This document shows positions 1 to 6,561 of a DNA stretch of 13,409 nt, in pieces. The stretch covers positions 1-13,409 of the forward strand of contig JBCDBH010000151.1 of NCBI GenBank assembly GCA_039184055.1. Direction: 5' to 3'. Source of the DNA: JBCDBH01 sp039184055. GTDB taxonomy: Bacteria; Acidobacteriota; Thermoanaerobaculia; Multivoradales; J023. A model generated the notes under the pieces. It saw only the letters and a list, made by a program, of their open reading frames with translations, was not told the DNA's origin and did no database searches. The position numbers were made by a program, and so were the translations under genes. Each line of letters begins with the position of its first letter. Within the stretch, counting starts at the first letter, position 1.

Positions 1-215
1 GTGAAGTGCTCGACATAGGCCTGGGTGAGCGCTTCGCCAGCAAAGGAAGCGGCGAGCAGATCGTGGAGAGCGTCACGATCGGGACCGAGCGCGTAGAGAC
101 CGTAGATGGGTCGGTGCAGGTCTTCGAAGATCTCACCGAGGCGATGGTCGGATGGGGCGCAGCCGGCGATCAAAAGGGCAACCGCTCCCACTCCCGGCCA
201 TCGTGGCCAGCTCAT
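1..215 (-). CDS. Putative lipoprotein, N-terminal part (runs off the left edge)
   Basis: Only the first 71 codons are present; the frame is open to base 1. The product starts MSWPRWPGVGAVALLIAGCA: a short basic start, a hydrophobic stretch and the lipobox LIAGC, giving lipid attachment at Cys19. A membrane-anchored lipoprotein is therefore expected. The rest (APSDHRLGEIFEDLHRPIYG and onward) is mixed and helical-looking, with no motif I recognise. Its ATG overlaps the TGA of the exported-protein gene before it (ATGA at 215-212), and I see no Shine-Dalgarno sequence, so translation is probably coupled to that gene. It is the fourth gene of the marR operon. Lipobox and overlap are seen directly; the function is unknown. 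Confidence 0.8.
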   Translation of the reverse strand, partial: MSWPRWPGVGAVALLIAGCAPSDHRLGEIFEDLHRPIYGLYALGPDRDALHDLLAASFAGEALTQAYVEHF

Positions 216-874
216 TGCCGGGTGAAGGTATAGGTGACCTGGCGCAGCGCGTCGTCGGGAATCCACAGATCCGATTCGGCGTCGTTCATCGTCGGGCCGA
301 CGATCTCGCCTTCGAGCCCGCGCTCGAGCAGCGGCACGGCGCTATCGCCGGTCTTCCGCCAGGGCGTGCGCGCTTCCGCGTAGCTCGAGAAATACACCAC
401 CTTGGCGGTGAGCAGCTGGTTGTCGAGGGTCACGTCGAAGGTCTCGCCGCCACGGTTCGGACGGGCGCGGTGCTCGACCATGTAGACAAAGAAACCCTCG
501 GTGCCCAGGCCGTTGATTTCACTGTCGACCGGTCGCCACGGATCGCTCACCGGCTCGCCGTCGACGGAGAGGTCGATGGCGTTGGCGATCAGGTCGAGCT
601 GCTGCGTGCGGAAACGCTCGACGTTCGCTTCGTTGCTGTGCTCGGGGTTGTCGCGTAGAAAGCGACGAAAGTCGCCGAGCACATCGGTGGCCGGAATCTC
701 GACCACGATCACCAGCCACAGGCCATCGGCGTCGACACGCGTGGCGTAGCGGGTCGAGGCGTATTCGCTGCCAAAGGAATGAGCGATGACGGGGGTGGCG
801 GCCAGGGTGAGGATCAGTGCCGCGGTGACGACGGTCAGGGCTACGCGGATGTAAGGTCTCGGGAGTCGTTTCAC
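212..874 (-). CDS. Exported protein of unknown function, mature N-terminus predicted to be His
   Basis: The 220-residue product starts with GTG. A basic N-terminus and a hydrophobic core (residues 11-30) end in ATPVIA|HSFG, so a signal peptidase I cut after Ala31 would leave His32 as the first mature residue. There are no later membrane segments, so a soluble periplasmic or secreted protein is likely. The mature part looks beta-rich (GLWLVIVVEIPATDVLGDF, then IDLSVDGEP, then a stretch ending VTYTF). A His right after the cut is typical of copper-binding CopC and LPMO-like proteins and is also seen in the N-terminal domain of HupE/UreJ-type proteins. I infer only loose similarity to these, not membership. 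The gene lies 36 bases after the dinB-fold gene and overlaps the lipoprotein gene by ATGA. Its start codon sits in the loop of a 9-bp hairpin (855-884). Confidence 0.78.
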   Translation of the reverse strand: MKRLPRPYIRVALTVVTAALILTLAATPVIAHSFGSEYASTRYATRVDADGLWLVIVVEIPATDVLGDFRRFLRDNPEHSNEANVERFRTQQLDLIANAIDLSVDGEPVSDPWRPVDSEINGLGTEGFFVYMVEHRARPNRGGETFDVTLDNQLLTAKVVYFSSYAEARTPWRKTGDSAVPLLERGLEGEIVGPTMNDAESDLWIPDDALRQVTYTFTRQ

Positions 875-884
875 CCCCGAGACC
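855..884 (-). promoter_or_regulatory. Hairpin with the GTG start codon of the exported-protein gene in its loop
   Basis: On the minus strand GGTCTCGGG (884-876) and CCCGAGACC (863-855) form a perfect 9-bp, GC-rich stem around a 12-base loop. The loop contains the GTG start at 874-872, and the only G-rich stretch able to serve as a ribosome site lies in the 5' arm. No run of U follows, so it is not a standard intrinsic terminator. In mRNA it could limit translation of the exported protein relative to marR-dinB; as DNA it could be an operator. The pairing is seen directly; the role is inferred. Confidence 0.5.
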
Positions 885-910
885 CTATCACCACCGTCGA
901 TCGAGGACGT

Positions 911-1417
911 TCAGTCGTCGAGCGAGCTGGCCGGCGCGGCGAGCACGCCTGCCTTGCCGAGCAGCCGTCGCAACACACCGACCTGGCCGACGTGATAGCT
1001 CTCGTGAAACAGAAAGACGGCCATCAGGCTACCGAGGGTTTCGTCGGGATTGTTGGTCGGGCTGAAGGGAGCCTTGGTGGCGGCGCCTTCTGGGGTCAGC
1101 CCCGCCAAGCCTGCATCGAGCGCGTCACGAAGCGAGTCGAGGTGGGCGATCAAGGTGTCGAGGGAGAGCGCGCCATCGGGGTTCCAGGGTTGAGCGGGGC
1201 GATAGGCATCGAGCGTGGCTCTCGAAACCGGTGATTCGTGTCCCAGACATTCGACCGCTTCGGTACGCGCGCGGACAACATGACCGACGATCCAATTCAC
1301 ACAGCTGGCGCCCGACGGTTGCAGCTGCATGCTTTCTTCGTGGCTGATTCCGTCGAGGTTGACCCCGAGAATCTTGTTGGCGATGTGCAGTTGGTGGCGG
1401 ACGGCTTCGACGTTCAT
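911..1417 (-). CDS. DinB-superfamily metal-binding four-helix protein
   Basis: The 168-residue product matches the DinB/YfiT-like fold: a four-helix bundle that holds a divalent metal with three histidines. The three are visible: His46 in NWIVGHVV, and His138 and His142 in FHESYHVGQVGVLRRLLG, the classic C-terminal helix. Length is normal for the family. Members include bacillithiol- and mycothiol-dependent transferases and DNA-damage-inducible proteins of unknown activity; nothing here shows the substrate. The start is set by a strong GGAGGA site (1429-1424) six bases before ATG. The gene overlaps the end of the marR-type gene by 4 bases (ATGA), so both are made together and probably respond to the same signal. 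Confidence 0.9.
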   Translation of the reverse strand: MNVEAVRHQLHIANKILGVNLDGISHEESMQLQPSGASCVNWIVGHVVRARTEAVECLGHESPVSRATLDAYRPAQPWNPDGALSLDTLIAHLDSLRDALDAGLAGLTPEGAATKAPFSPTNNPDETLGSLMAVFLFHESYHVGQVGVLRRLLGKAGVLAAPASSLDD

Positions 1418-1884
1418 CGTTTCTCCTCCGGTGTGGTCGCCTCGTTCGACCGCACGTCGATCTCGGTGAGCTCGTCGATCGCCGCGAGTACTTTTTCGAA
1501 AGCCTCTCGCTCGGCGGGCTCGAGCCGTTCGTCGACGGCGCGTTCGAACGCTTCGAGATACGTCCCGGCTTCGGTGACCAGGGTGTCGCCTTCCGGGGTG
1601 GTGGAGATCAAGAAAGAACGTCGATCGTCAGGGTTGAGCTGACGCCGTAGCAAGTCGCGGCCTTCGAGTCGGTCGATCAAGCTGGTGACAGTCGACTGCT
1701 TGATGCCGAAGACGCGAACCAGCTCGGAAATCCGACACGGACCGTAACGATGCACATACGACAGCACGTGGCCCTCGGTGGCGCTCAACCCAAGCTCTTC
1801 GACCTGTCGCTCCATGTGGAGCGAGGTCTGTCGGTTGGCCCGGTGCAGAGGGGAAAGCAACCAGCTTCGGTACGACGTGCTCAT
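1414..1884 (-). CDS. MarR-family transcriptional regulator
   Basis: The 156-residue product has normal MarR length. The winged helix-turn-helix spans about residues 34-100: SATEGHVLSYVHRYGPCRIS, then the recognition helix in FGIKQSTVTSLIDRLEGRDL, then the wing with the signature NPDDRRS (84-90) and LISTTPEG. N- and C-terminal helices for the dimer are present. MarR proteins are usually repressors released by small ligands or oxidation; Cys50 lies just before the DNA-reading part and is the only cysteine. It is the first gene of the minus-strand operon with the DinB-fold protein, the exported protein and the lipoprotein. The perfect promoter and the inverted repeat just upstream fit autoregulation. 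Family call firm; ligand unknown. Confidence 0.93.
   Translation of the reverse strand: MSTSYRSWLLSPLHRANRQTSLHMERQVEELGLSATEGHVLSYVHRYGPCRISELVRVFGIKQSTVTSLIDRLEGRDLLRRQLNPDDRRSFLISTTPEGDTLVTEAGTYLEAFERAVDERLEPAEREAFEKVLAAIDELTEIDVRSNEATTPEEKR
1424..1429 (-). promoter_or_regulatory. Strong Shine-Dalgarno site of the dinB-fold gene
   Basis: GGAGGA on the minus strand, six bases before the ATG at 1417, inside the last codons of the marR-type gene. It is the clearest ribosome site in the window and fixes the start. It also suggests that the DinB protein is made in larger amounts than the regulator. Confidence 0.75.
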
Positions 1885-1942
1885 GACGTCCCGATGATCT
1901 CACCAATCATCCCTTTCAAGTACGCCGATCTCGTTTAGTACG

Positions 1943-1961
1943 ATTTCGGTATAACCGAGAT
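1943..1961. promoter_or_regulatory. Candidate MarR operator (nested inverted repeats)
   Basis: ATTTCGGTATAACCGAGAT is a 19-base near-palindrome: 8-bp arms with one mismatch around ATA, with a perfect core TCGGT-ATA-ACCGA at 1946-1958. It sits within a wider perfect pair, CCGATCTCG (1925-1933) and CGAGATCGG (1956-1964). Size and symmetry fit a MarR dimer site. It covers the predicted marR transcription start (about 1958), so binding would block the operon's own promoter, and it lies between the two divergent genes. Confidence 0.65.
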
Positions 1962-1964
1962 CGG

Positions 1965-1992
1965 ATTATAGTTGCGGCAAGAGCCCTGTCAA
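1965..1992 (-). promoter_or_regulatory. Sigma70-type promoter of the marR operon
   Basis: Read on the minus strand, TTGACA (1992-1987) and TATAAT (1970-1965) are both perfect consensus hexamers, 16 bases apart. The predicted start is near 1958, giving a leader of about 74 bases before the marR ATG. Such an ideal promoter stands out in GC-rich DNA and implies that strong expression is held down by a repressor bound at the neighbouring palindrome. Confidence 0.75.
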
Positions 1993-2018
1993 GGACGTTC
2001 CGGTGGTAGCGTGCCGGT

Positions 2019-2852
2019 ATGACGGAGATCACCGATCAGCTCGGCCGTGTCATCCGTGTTCCGGAGGCGCCGACACGTCTCATCAGCCTGTGCCCGTCGA
2101 CTACGGAGACCCTCTTCGCGCTCGGGGTGGGGGCGAACGTCGTCGGTCGCACGAACTACTGTATTCATCCGGTTGGTGAGGTCGAGACGGTGGCCTCGAT
2201 CGGTGGCACCAAGCGCGTCAAGATCGACAACGTGGCGGCGCTCGAGCCCGATCTGGTGATTTCGGTGCGTGAAGAGAACGTCGAGGGGCAGATCGACACG
2301 CTCGCCGAGCGCTGGCCGGTTTGCGTGCTCGATCCGGTCGATGTCGACTCGGCGATCGTCTCGATCGAGCTCCTCGGACGAGCCATCGGCCGGTCCGATG
2401 CGGCGGTCGACCTCGCCACGCGCATCCGCGCCGCATTCGCCGAGCTTCCCGACGCCAATGGTCTACGCGTCGCCTATTTCATTTGGCGCAAACCGTTCAT
2501 GGTGGCCGGCGCCGACACCTATATCGACGATCTCCTGGATCGGTTGGGGTTGGTCAACGTCGCCCGCCAGCTCGACGGGCGTTACCCGGTCTTCGATCAC
2601 GATGCTGCGCGACGTCTACGTCCCGAGTTCCTGCTCGCTTCGTCCGAGCCCTTCCCGTTCAGCGACAAGCACATCGACGAGCTTCGTGAGCTCGGCGCCG
2701 AGCCGGTGCTGGTGGACGGCGAGGCCTTTGGCTGGCACGGTGCGCGCATGCTGCCGGCGGCAGCCTACTTCGCCGAGCTGGTGTCACGTTTATTGCGGCT
2801 CGATCGCCCAGTCGGGCACGATGCCGAGACTGACGTCGAGCACCAGGGGTAG
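2019..2852 (+). CDS. BtuF/TroA-like helical-backbone substrate-binding protein without signal peptide
   Basis: The 277-residue product matches class III periplasmic-binding folds (BtuF, FhuD type). Visible family blocks are RLISLCPSTTETLFALG (20-36), RTNYCIHP (44-51), IDNVAALEPDLVISV (69-83) and the long linking helix region with GADTYIDDLLDRLGLVNVA (164-182). Family members bind cobalamin, haem or siderophores for ABC importers. Here the protein starts directly in the first strand with MTEITDQLGRVIRVPEAP: no signal peptide or lipobox, and an in-frame TAG at 2007-2009 rules out a longer start. It would be cytoplasmic, and no ABC permease or ATPase lies in the window. Cysteines 25, 48 and 102 could be ligands. 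The gene is divergent from marR and may share its operator. Fold call firm, substrate unknown. Confidence 0.88.
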   Translation: MTEITDQLGRVIRVPEAPTRLISLCPSTTETLFALGVGANVVGRTNYCIHPVGEVETVASIGGTKRVKIDNVAALEPDLVISVREENVEGQIDTLAERWPVCVLDPVDVDSAIVSIELLGRAIGRSDAAVDLATRIRAAFAELPDANGLRVAYFIWRKPFMVAGADTYIDDLLDRLGLVNVARQLDGRYPVFDHDAARRLRPEFLLASSEPFPFSDKHIDELRELGAEPVLVDGEAFGWHGARMLPAAAYFAELVSRLLRLDRPVGHDAETDVEHQG

Positions 2853-4241
2853 GAGCGTCACGCAGAGCGCGGTCACCACCACCGCGAGCACCACATTGAG
2901 GCCCGAACCCGTTCGCGCCATATCGCGAGCCGACACCACGCCACTGCCATAGACGATCGCGTTGGGTGGCGTCGCCACCGGCAGCATGAAGGCGCAGCTC
3001 GCGGCGAGGGTCGCGGGAATCAACAGAAGACGTGGATCCTGACCGATTCCCACGGCGAGGGACGCGACCACCGGTAGGAACGCGGCGGTGGTCGCGGTAT
3101 TGCTCGTCAGCTCGGTGAGCAGCACGATCGTCACCACGAGCAGGAAGACGAGCGCCACGATCGGCCACGTCTCGACCGCTTGCAGACGTCCTCCGATCCA
3201 CGCCGCGAGCCCTGTTTTGTTGACCGCCGACGCGAGGGTGAAGCCGCCCCCGAAGAGCACCAGCACACCCCAGGGCAGACGCGCCGTGTCGTCCCAATCG
3301 AGCAGGCGACTTTGCTCCTCGTCGCCGGCCGGCGACACGAAAAGCAGCAACGCCGCGGCCACCGCGATGCTCGGATCCGACAGACCCGGCACGAGACCCG
3401 CGAGCCACGGCCGGGTCATCCACGCGAGCGCGGTCAATCCGAAAAGCCAGGCGATCCGTCGTTCGGCGGGTTTCATCGGACCGAGCGCGGCGAGCTCGTC
3501 GGCGATGAAACGACGGCCACCGGGCACGGCCATGTCGCGAAGTCGATGGGTGAGCAGCCACCACGTGGCGAGCAGACCGATGATCGTCACCGGCAAGGCG
3601 ATCGCCAGCCAGGCGGCAAAGCCGATCTCGACCTCCCAGGTTTCGAGCAAAAAGCCGGCGAGCAGGGCGTTCGTCGGCGTGCCCACCAGGGTCGCCATGC
3701 CACCCAGGCTACAGGCGTAGGCGATCCCCAACATCACTGCCGTCGCGAAGCGAGTCGAGGCTTCGTGGTCCTTGTCGAGCAACGCGGTGACCGAGAGACC
3801 GATCGGCATCATCATCATCGCGGTGGCGGTGTTGCTGATCCACATGCTGCAAAACGCCGAGGCGATCATGAAGCCGGCGACGATCCGACTACCACCGGTA
3901 CCGAGTCGATGGATCACCAACAGGGCGAGACGACGGTGGAGATTCCACCGTTCCATCGCCAGCGCCACCATCACGCCACCCAGGAACAGGAAGATCAGCG
4001 GATTGCCGTAGGGCGCCGCCGTGGCGCTCAGGTCGGCGATGCCGAGCGAGGGAAAGAGCACCAGGGGGACGAGCGCGGTGGCGGCGATCGGGATCGCTTC
4101 GCTCATCCACCACATCGCCATGAGCAGCGCGACGGCGGCGGCGCGCCAGCCCGCGACGCTGAGGTCGGCCGGTGGGGGAAGCACCAGGACGATCGCGAAG
4201 AGCGCGAGGCCGAGACCGAGCCCCCAGCGCGGTGGGATCAT
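2790..4241 (-). CDS. DASS (SLC13) family sodium/anion symporter
   Basis: The 483-residue membrane protein has the length and double-repeat layout of divalent anion:sodium symporters (VcINDY, NaDC, SdcS). Both Ser-Asn-Thr signatures are present: SNTATAMMMMPIG at 136-148 and TSNTATTAAFLPV at 379-391. The partner loops GTPTNALLAG (187-196) and ATPPNAIVYGSG (423-434) are also intact. In this family these loops bind sodium and the carboxylate or sulfate substrate. It therefore looks functional; likely substrates are C4-dicarboxylates, citrate or sulfate, which the sequence does not decide. It is the last gene of the operon with the ligase and the sulfatase-like lipoprotein, with an ATGA overlap (4241-4238) to the latter. 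Its 3' end runs 63 bases into the convergent BtuF-like gene. Confidence 0.93.
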   Translation of the reverse strand: MIPPRWGLGLGLALFAIVLVLPPPADLSVAGWRAAAVALLMAMWWMSEAIPIAATALVPLVLFPSLGIADLSATAAPYGNPLIFLFLGGVMVALAMERWNLHRRLALLVIHRLGTGGSRIVAGFMIASAFCSMWISNTATAMMMMPIGLSVTALLDKDHEASTRFATAVMLGIAYACSLGGMATLVGTPTNALLAGFLLETWEVEIGFAAWLAIALPVTIIGLLATWWLLTHRLRDMAVPGGRRFIADELAALGPMKPAERRIAWLFGLTALAWMTRPWLAGLVPGLSDPSIAVAAALLLFVSPAGDEEQSRLLDWDDTARLPWGVLVLFGGGFTLASAVNKTGLAAWIGGRLQAVETWPIVALVFLLVVTIVLLTELTSNTATTAAFLPVVASLAVGIGQDPRLLLIPATLAASCAFMLPVATPPNAIVYGSGVVSARDMARTGSGLNVVLAVVVTALCVTLLPLVLDVSLGIVPDWAIEPQ

Positions 4242-5293
4242 GAACCCGACTCGGCCGGCTCAGGAGCGGCGTCGGTGGCCGATTCGTCCCCGTTGCTCTC
4301 CCCGTTCTCCTCGCTCTCCCCGTTCTCCTCGCTTTCCATGTCGTCGTCCACCAGGCCGATCCACGCGTACAGGGTCGCTTGGAGCTCGGCCACCGTGGTC
4401 GGTGCCTCCGTGGTCGACGCCAGGTACGCTTCAGGGCCCCAGATCCGAATCGGCGCGCCGTCGTGATCGCCCACCAGAACGATGATGGTGTACGGCGTCA
4501 GTCGGTAGTCGATGAGCTCTTCACGCAGCCGACCGAAATGACGATCGAGGTGGCGGACCAGCGAACGGTGGATGACCTCGTCGTCAACGTTGCCGGTGCG
4601 GAAGGCGTCCTCGAGACTCGCATCGCCACTCTGTCGCAGAATCGCCCCGAGCTCGATGGGATTGGCCGGCGCGCCGTCGGGCAACGGCACCGCGAAGAGT
4701 GCGAACGTCGGCGCCGCCGCATTGAGCCGGACAAAGCTCCGCGCGTCCCGCCACATCAAATCGGGAATGTATTGAGTCGGGTTGGTGCCGACCTCGGCGG
4801 TGGTCAGGTCGACCACCTGACGAATCCGCAGGTTGCCCAAGCCGAGTACCTCGTCGGCGTTGGTGAAGCCGAGAAAGGTCGACACGCCTTTTTCATGAGG
4901 GGCGCCGAGCCGCCCTTCGGGCCATACCCCGAACGCACCGACCTGATACCCGACGTCGGTGAGTCGCTCGGTGAGCAAGCGCTCGTCACGGGTGGTGAGC
5001 AGCGCCGTGACCACCTCGTCGGCGCCCTGGCGATCCGCCGTAAGCTCGAGCGTGCCGGCGAGACGGTCGATGGCCATGGCGTCGATCTCGGGCGTATCGT
5101 CACGACCCAGATCGGTCGAACCGAGCCCGTGGGTGACGACCACCATCACATTGGGACGCGGGTCGGTCTCGCGTTTGTCGATAAAACGTGGCTGCATATC
5201 GCACGCTCCCACGAGTATGGTCGTGGCGACGAGCAAGATGGTGGCGATCCGGTGCGCGGAACGAGAAGGCGTGGAACGAGAAGGTGTCGTCAT
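4238..5293 (-). CDS. Degenerate sulfatase/alkaline-phosphatase-fold lipoprotein, probably not catalytic
   Basis: The 351-residue product has a basic start, a hydrophobic segment and the lipobox ILVGAC (Cys31), so it should be membrane-anchored. RPNVMVVVTHGLGSTDLG (46-63) matches the opening strand of sulfatases (RPNVLLIxTDDLG-like), TPEIDAMA (67-74) the TPNIDxLA block, LLTERLTDVGYQVGAFG (106-122) the LxGY block, and IIVLVGDHDG (270-279) the late TSDHG block. The metal-binding Asp pair of the first block is replaced (Thr54-His55-Gly56). The CxPSR-like nucleophile motif is missing around residues 88-98, although TALLTTRD remains. Asp276 and His277 survive. Family enzymes are usually longer. The C-terminus (319-350) is acidic and low in complexity, with two ESEENG repeats. 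The gene overlaps both neighbours by ATGA. I infer a non-enzymatic binding or scaffold role in the envelope. Confidence 0.78.
   Translation of the reverse strand: MTTPSRSTPSRSAHRIATILLVATTILVGACDMQPRFIDKRETDPRPNVMVVVTHGLGSTDLGRDDTPEIDAMAIDRLAGTLELTADRQGADEVVTALLTTRDERLLTERLTDVGYQVGAFGVWPEGRLGAPHEKGVSTFLGFTNADEVLGLGNLRIRQVVDLTTAEVGTNPTQYIPDLMWRDARSFVRLNAAAPTFALFAVPLPDGAPANPIELGAILRQSGDASLEDAFRTGNVDDEVIHRSLVRHLDRHFGRLREELIDYRLTPYTIIVLVGDHDGAPIRIWGPEAYLASTTEAPTTVAELQATLYAWIGLVDDDMESEENGESEENGESNGDESATDAAPEPAESGS
4295..4330. repeat. Tandem repeat, 2 x 18 bp, coding for ESEENG units
   Basis: GCTCTCCCCGTTCTCCTC occurs twice in exact tandem (4295-4312 and 4313-4330), followed by a decayed start of a third copy. 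It is in frame in the tail of the sulfatase-like lipoprotein, so changes in copy number would add or remove six residues without breaking the gene. Confidence 0.85.
5258..5287. repeat. Tandem repeat, 2 x 15 bp, at the start of the sulfatase-like gene
   Basis: GGAACGAGAAGGCGT and GGAACGAGAAGGTGT lie side by side (14 of 15 bases equal). In the gene's frame they give the repeated TPSRS-TPSRS just after the first Met, lengthening the N-terminal part of the signal peptide. This is a recent-looking in-frame duplication. Confidence 0.8.
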
Positions 5294-6555
5294 CGAGTCG
5301 TCTCGGGGGGCGGAATCGGGCCGGTGCCCGGGCGTTCCGGCTCATCCTCACGGGTCGCGGGTTGCAGACACCAGGGCACGGCGAGAAGAAAGAGCACCAG
5401 CCGTTGGACCTCGCCATCGCTCCAATTGTCTTCGAAGAGGCCCGCGAGGTTGAAGGCGACCAGGGCCATCAGCACCCCGAGCCAGAGATCGGCGCGTATG
5501 CCACCTGCGCTGCCTTCGTCTCGATAGCGTCGATACGCCCATCCGAAGGCCGCCACCATCATCCAGATATAGGCGCCGAGCGCCAGGACGCCGCGTTCGG
5601 CGGTGAGCTGGAGAAACGAGTTGTGAAGATGGGGAACGTTGATCCGTGGCGCGGTCGGATGGCGGTACAGCGGATAGAGCTCCTCGACCATCGCCGGACC
5701 GAGCCCACAGAGCGGTCGCTCACCGATCATGTAGAGGCCGGCTTCGACCATGCACAGACGGTCGTAATTCGACGCATCCTGCAAATCGCCGATCGACCGC
5801 AGTCGATCGAGCCACGGATCGGGCGCCAGCAGCAGGAAGAGCATCGCGGCGATGACGTAGAAAAGCAGATAGCGCCGCAGACGCACGATCACATACGCCC
5901 CGAAGGTCACCGCCGCCGCCACCCACGGACCGCGTGTCAGGCTGGCGAGCAGCGCCCAATTGATCACCGCCAGCGCTCCCCACGCCCAGCCGCGACGCCA
6001 GGCGTCGGTGCCGACCATGCGCGCCAGCAACAGGAGATCGCCGATCAGCAAGACCCCGGCGTAGGTCTGATAGTGCGAGAACGGTCCCTTGATCCGGTTG
6101 TGCAGATCGCCGTAATCGGTGAGGTAATACTGCGCTAGCCCGTAGATCGCCGACAGCACGCACATCGCGATCAACACTTCGATCGCTCGCCGCACGTCGC
6201 GGGTGCCACGGAAGAACATCAGCGTGAGCGGCAGCGTGGTGAGCGCCAGGATGTCGCGTAGCTCGCCCACCGAGGCGCTACGGTCGACCGAGAAGATCAC
6301 CGCGACGATGAGCGCGATGATGTAGATCACCAGCGGCACCATCACCGGAAAGCCCGCCGCCCACACGCCGAGTCGACGACCGGCGCGGCTGAGCCGCCAC
6401 CAATACCAACCGGCCCAAAAGCCGAGCAGGGCTTGAAAGCCGTTCGACGCGGCGATGCCCCACACGGTCGCCAAATGGGCAACGTGGAGCCAATAACCCG
6501 GTCGGGTCGAGGGGAGCGAGGCGTCAGGGGGGGTGTGCACGGGGGTGCCAGGCAT
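5290..6555 (-). CDS. O-antigen ligase family (Wzy_C/WaaL-like) membrane protein
   Basis: The product is polytopic, with about ten hydrophobic segments. The family's periplasmic features are visible (numbered from the longer start at 6627): LTRGPW (230-235) with Arg232, and HLHNSFLQLTAERG (333-346) with His335, preceded by RPLCGLGPAMVEELYP. In WaaL-type ligases the matching Arg and His act in moving undecaprenyl-linked glycan to its acceptor. Polysaccharide polymerases and protein O-glycan ligases share this domain, so lipid A core, protein or another acceptor all remain possible. I chose ATG 6555 (Met25 of the longer frame) because GGAG lies six bases before it. The ATG at 6627 would leave only 26 bases to the divergent gene. 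It is the first gene of the operon with the lipoprotein and the symporter, and it faces away from the sugar operon. Confidence 0.88.
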   Translation of the reverse strand: MPGTPVHTPPDASLPSTRPGYWLHVAHLATVWGIAASNGFQALLGFWAGWYWWRLSRAGRRLGVWAAGFPVMVPLVIYIIALIVAVIFSVDRSASVGELRDILALTTLPLTLMFFRGTRDVRRAIEVLIAMCVLSAIYGLAQYYLTDYGDLHNRIKGPFSHYQTYAGVLLIGDLLLLARMVGTDAWRRGWAWGALAVINWALLASLTRGPWVAAAVTFGAYVIVRLRRYLLFYVIAAMLFLLLAPDPWLDRLRSIGDLQDASNYDRLCMVEAGLYMIGERPLCGLGPAMVEELYPLYRHPTAPRINVPHLHNSFLQLTAERGVLALGAYIWMMVAAFGWAYRRYRDEGSAGGIRADLWLGVLMALVAFNLAGLFEDNWSDGEVQRLVLFLLAVPWCLQPATREDEPERPGTGPIPPPETTR

Positions 6556-6561
6556 GGCCAA

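Noticed and set aside
1881..1910. Nine-codon ORF (MIGEIIGTS) just before marR whose TGA overlaps the marR ATG
   Set aside because: An AAAGGG ribosome-like site touches its ATG with no spacing, and such short frames arise by chance; not enough to call a leader peptide.
2659..3564. Open minus-strand frame of 301 codons
   Set aside because: Arg- and Ala-rich out-of-frame reading of the DASS symporter gene; no fold-like pattern.
3180..4466. Open plus-strand frame of 428 codons
   Set aside because: It is antisense to the DASS symporter and the end of the lipoprotein gene; its product is low in complexity and rich in Arg, Glu, Gly and His, while the minus frame has clear family motifs.
4379..5527. 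Open plus-strand frame of 382 codons
   Set aside because: Antisense shadow of the sulfatase-like lipoprotein and ligase genes, no recognisable domain, crosses two real gene borders.
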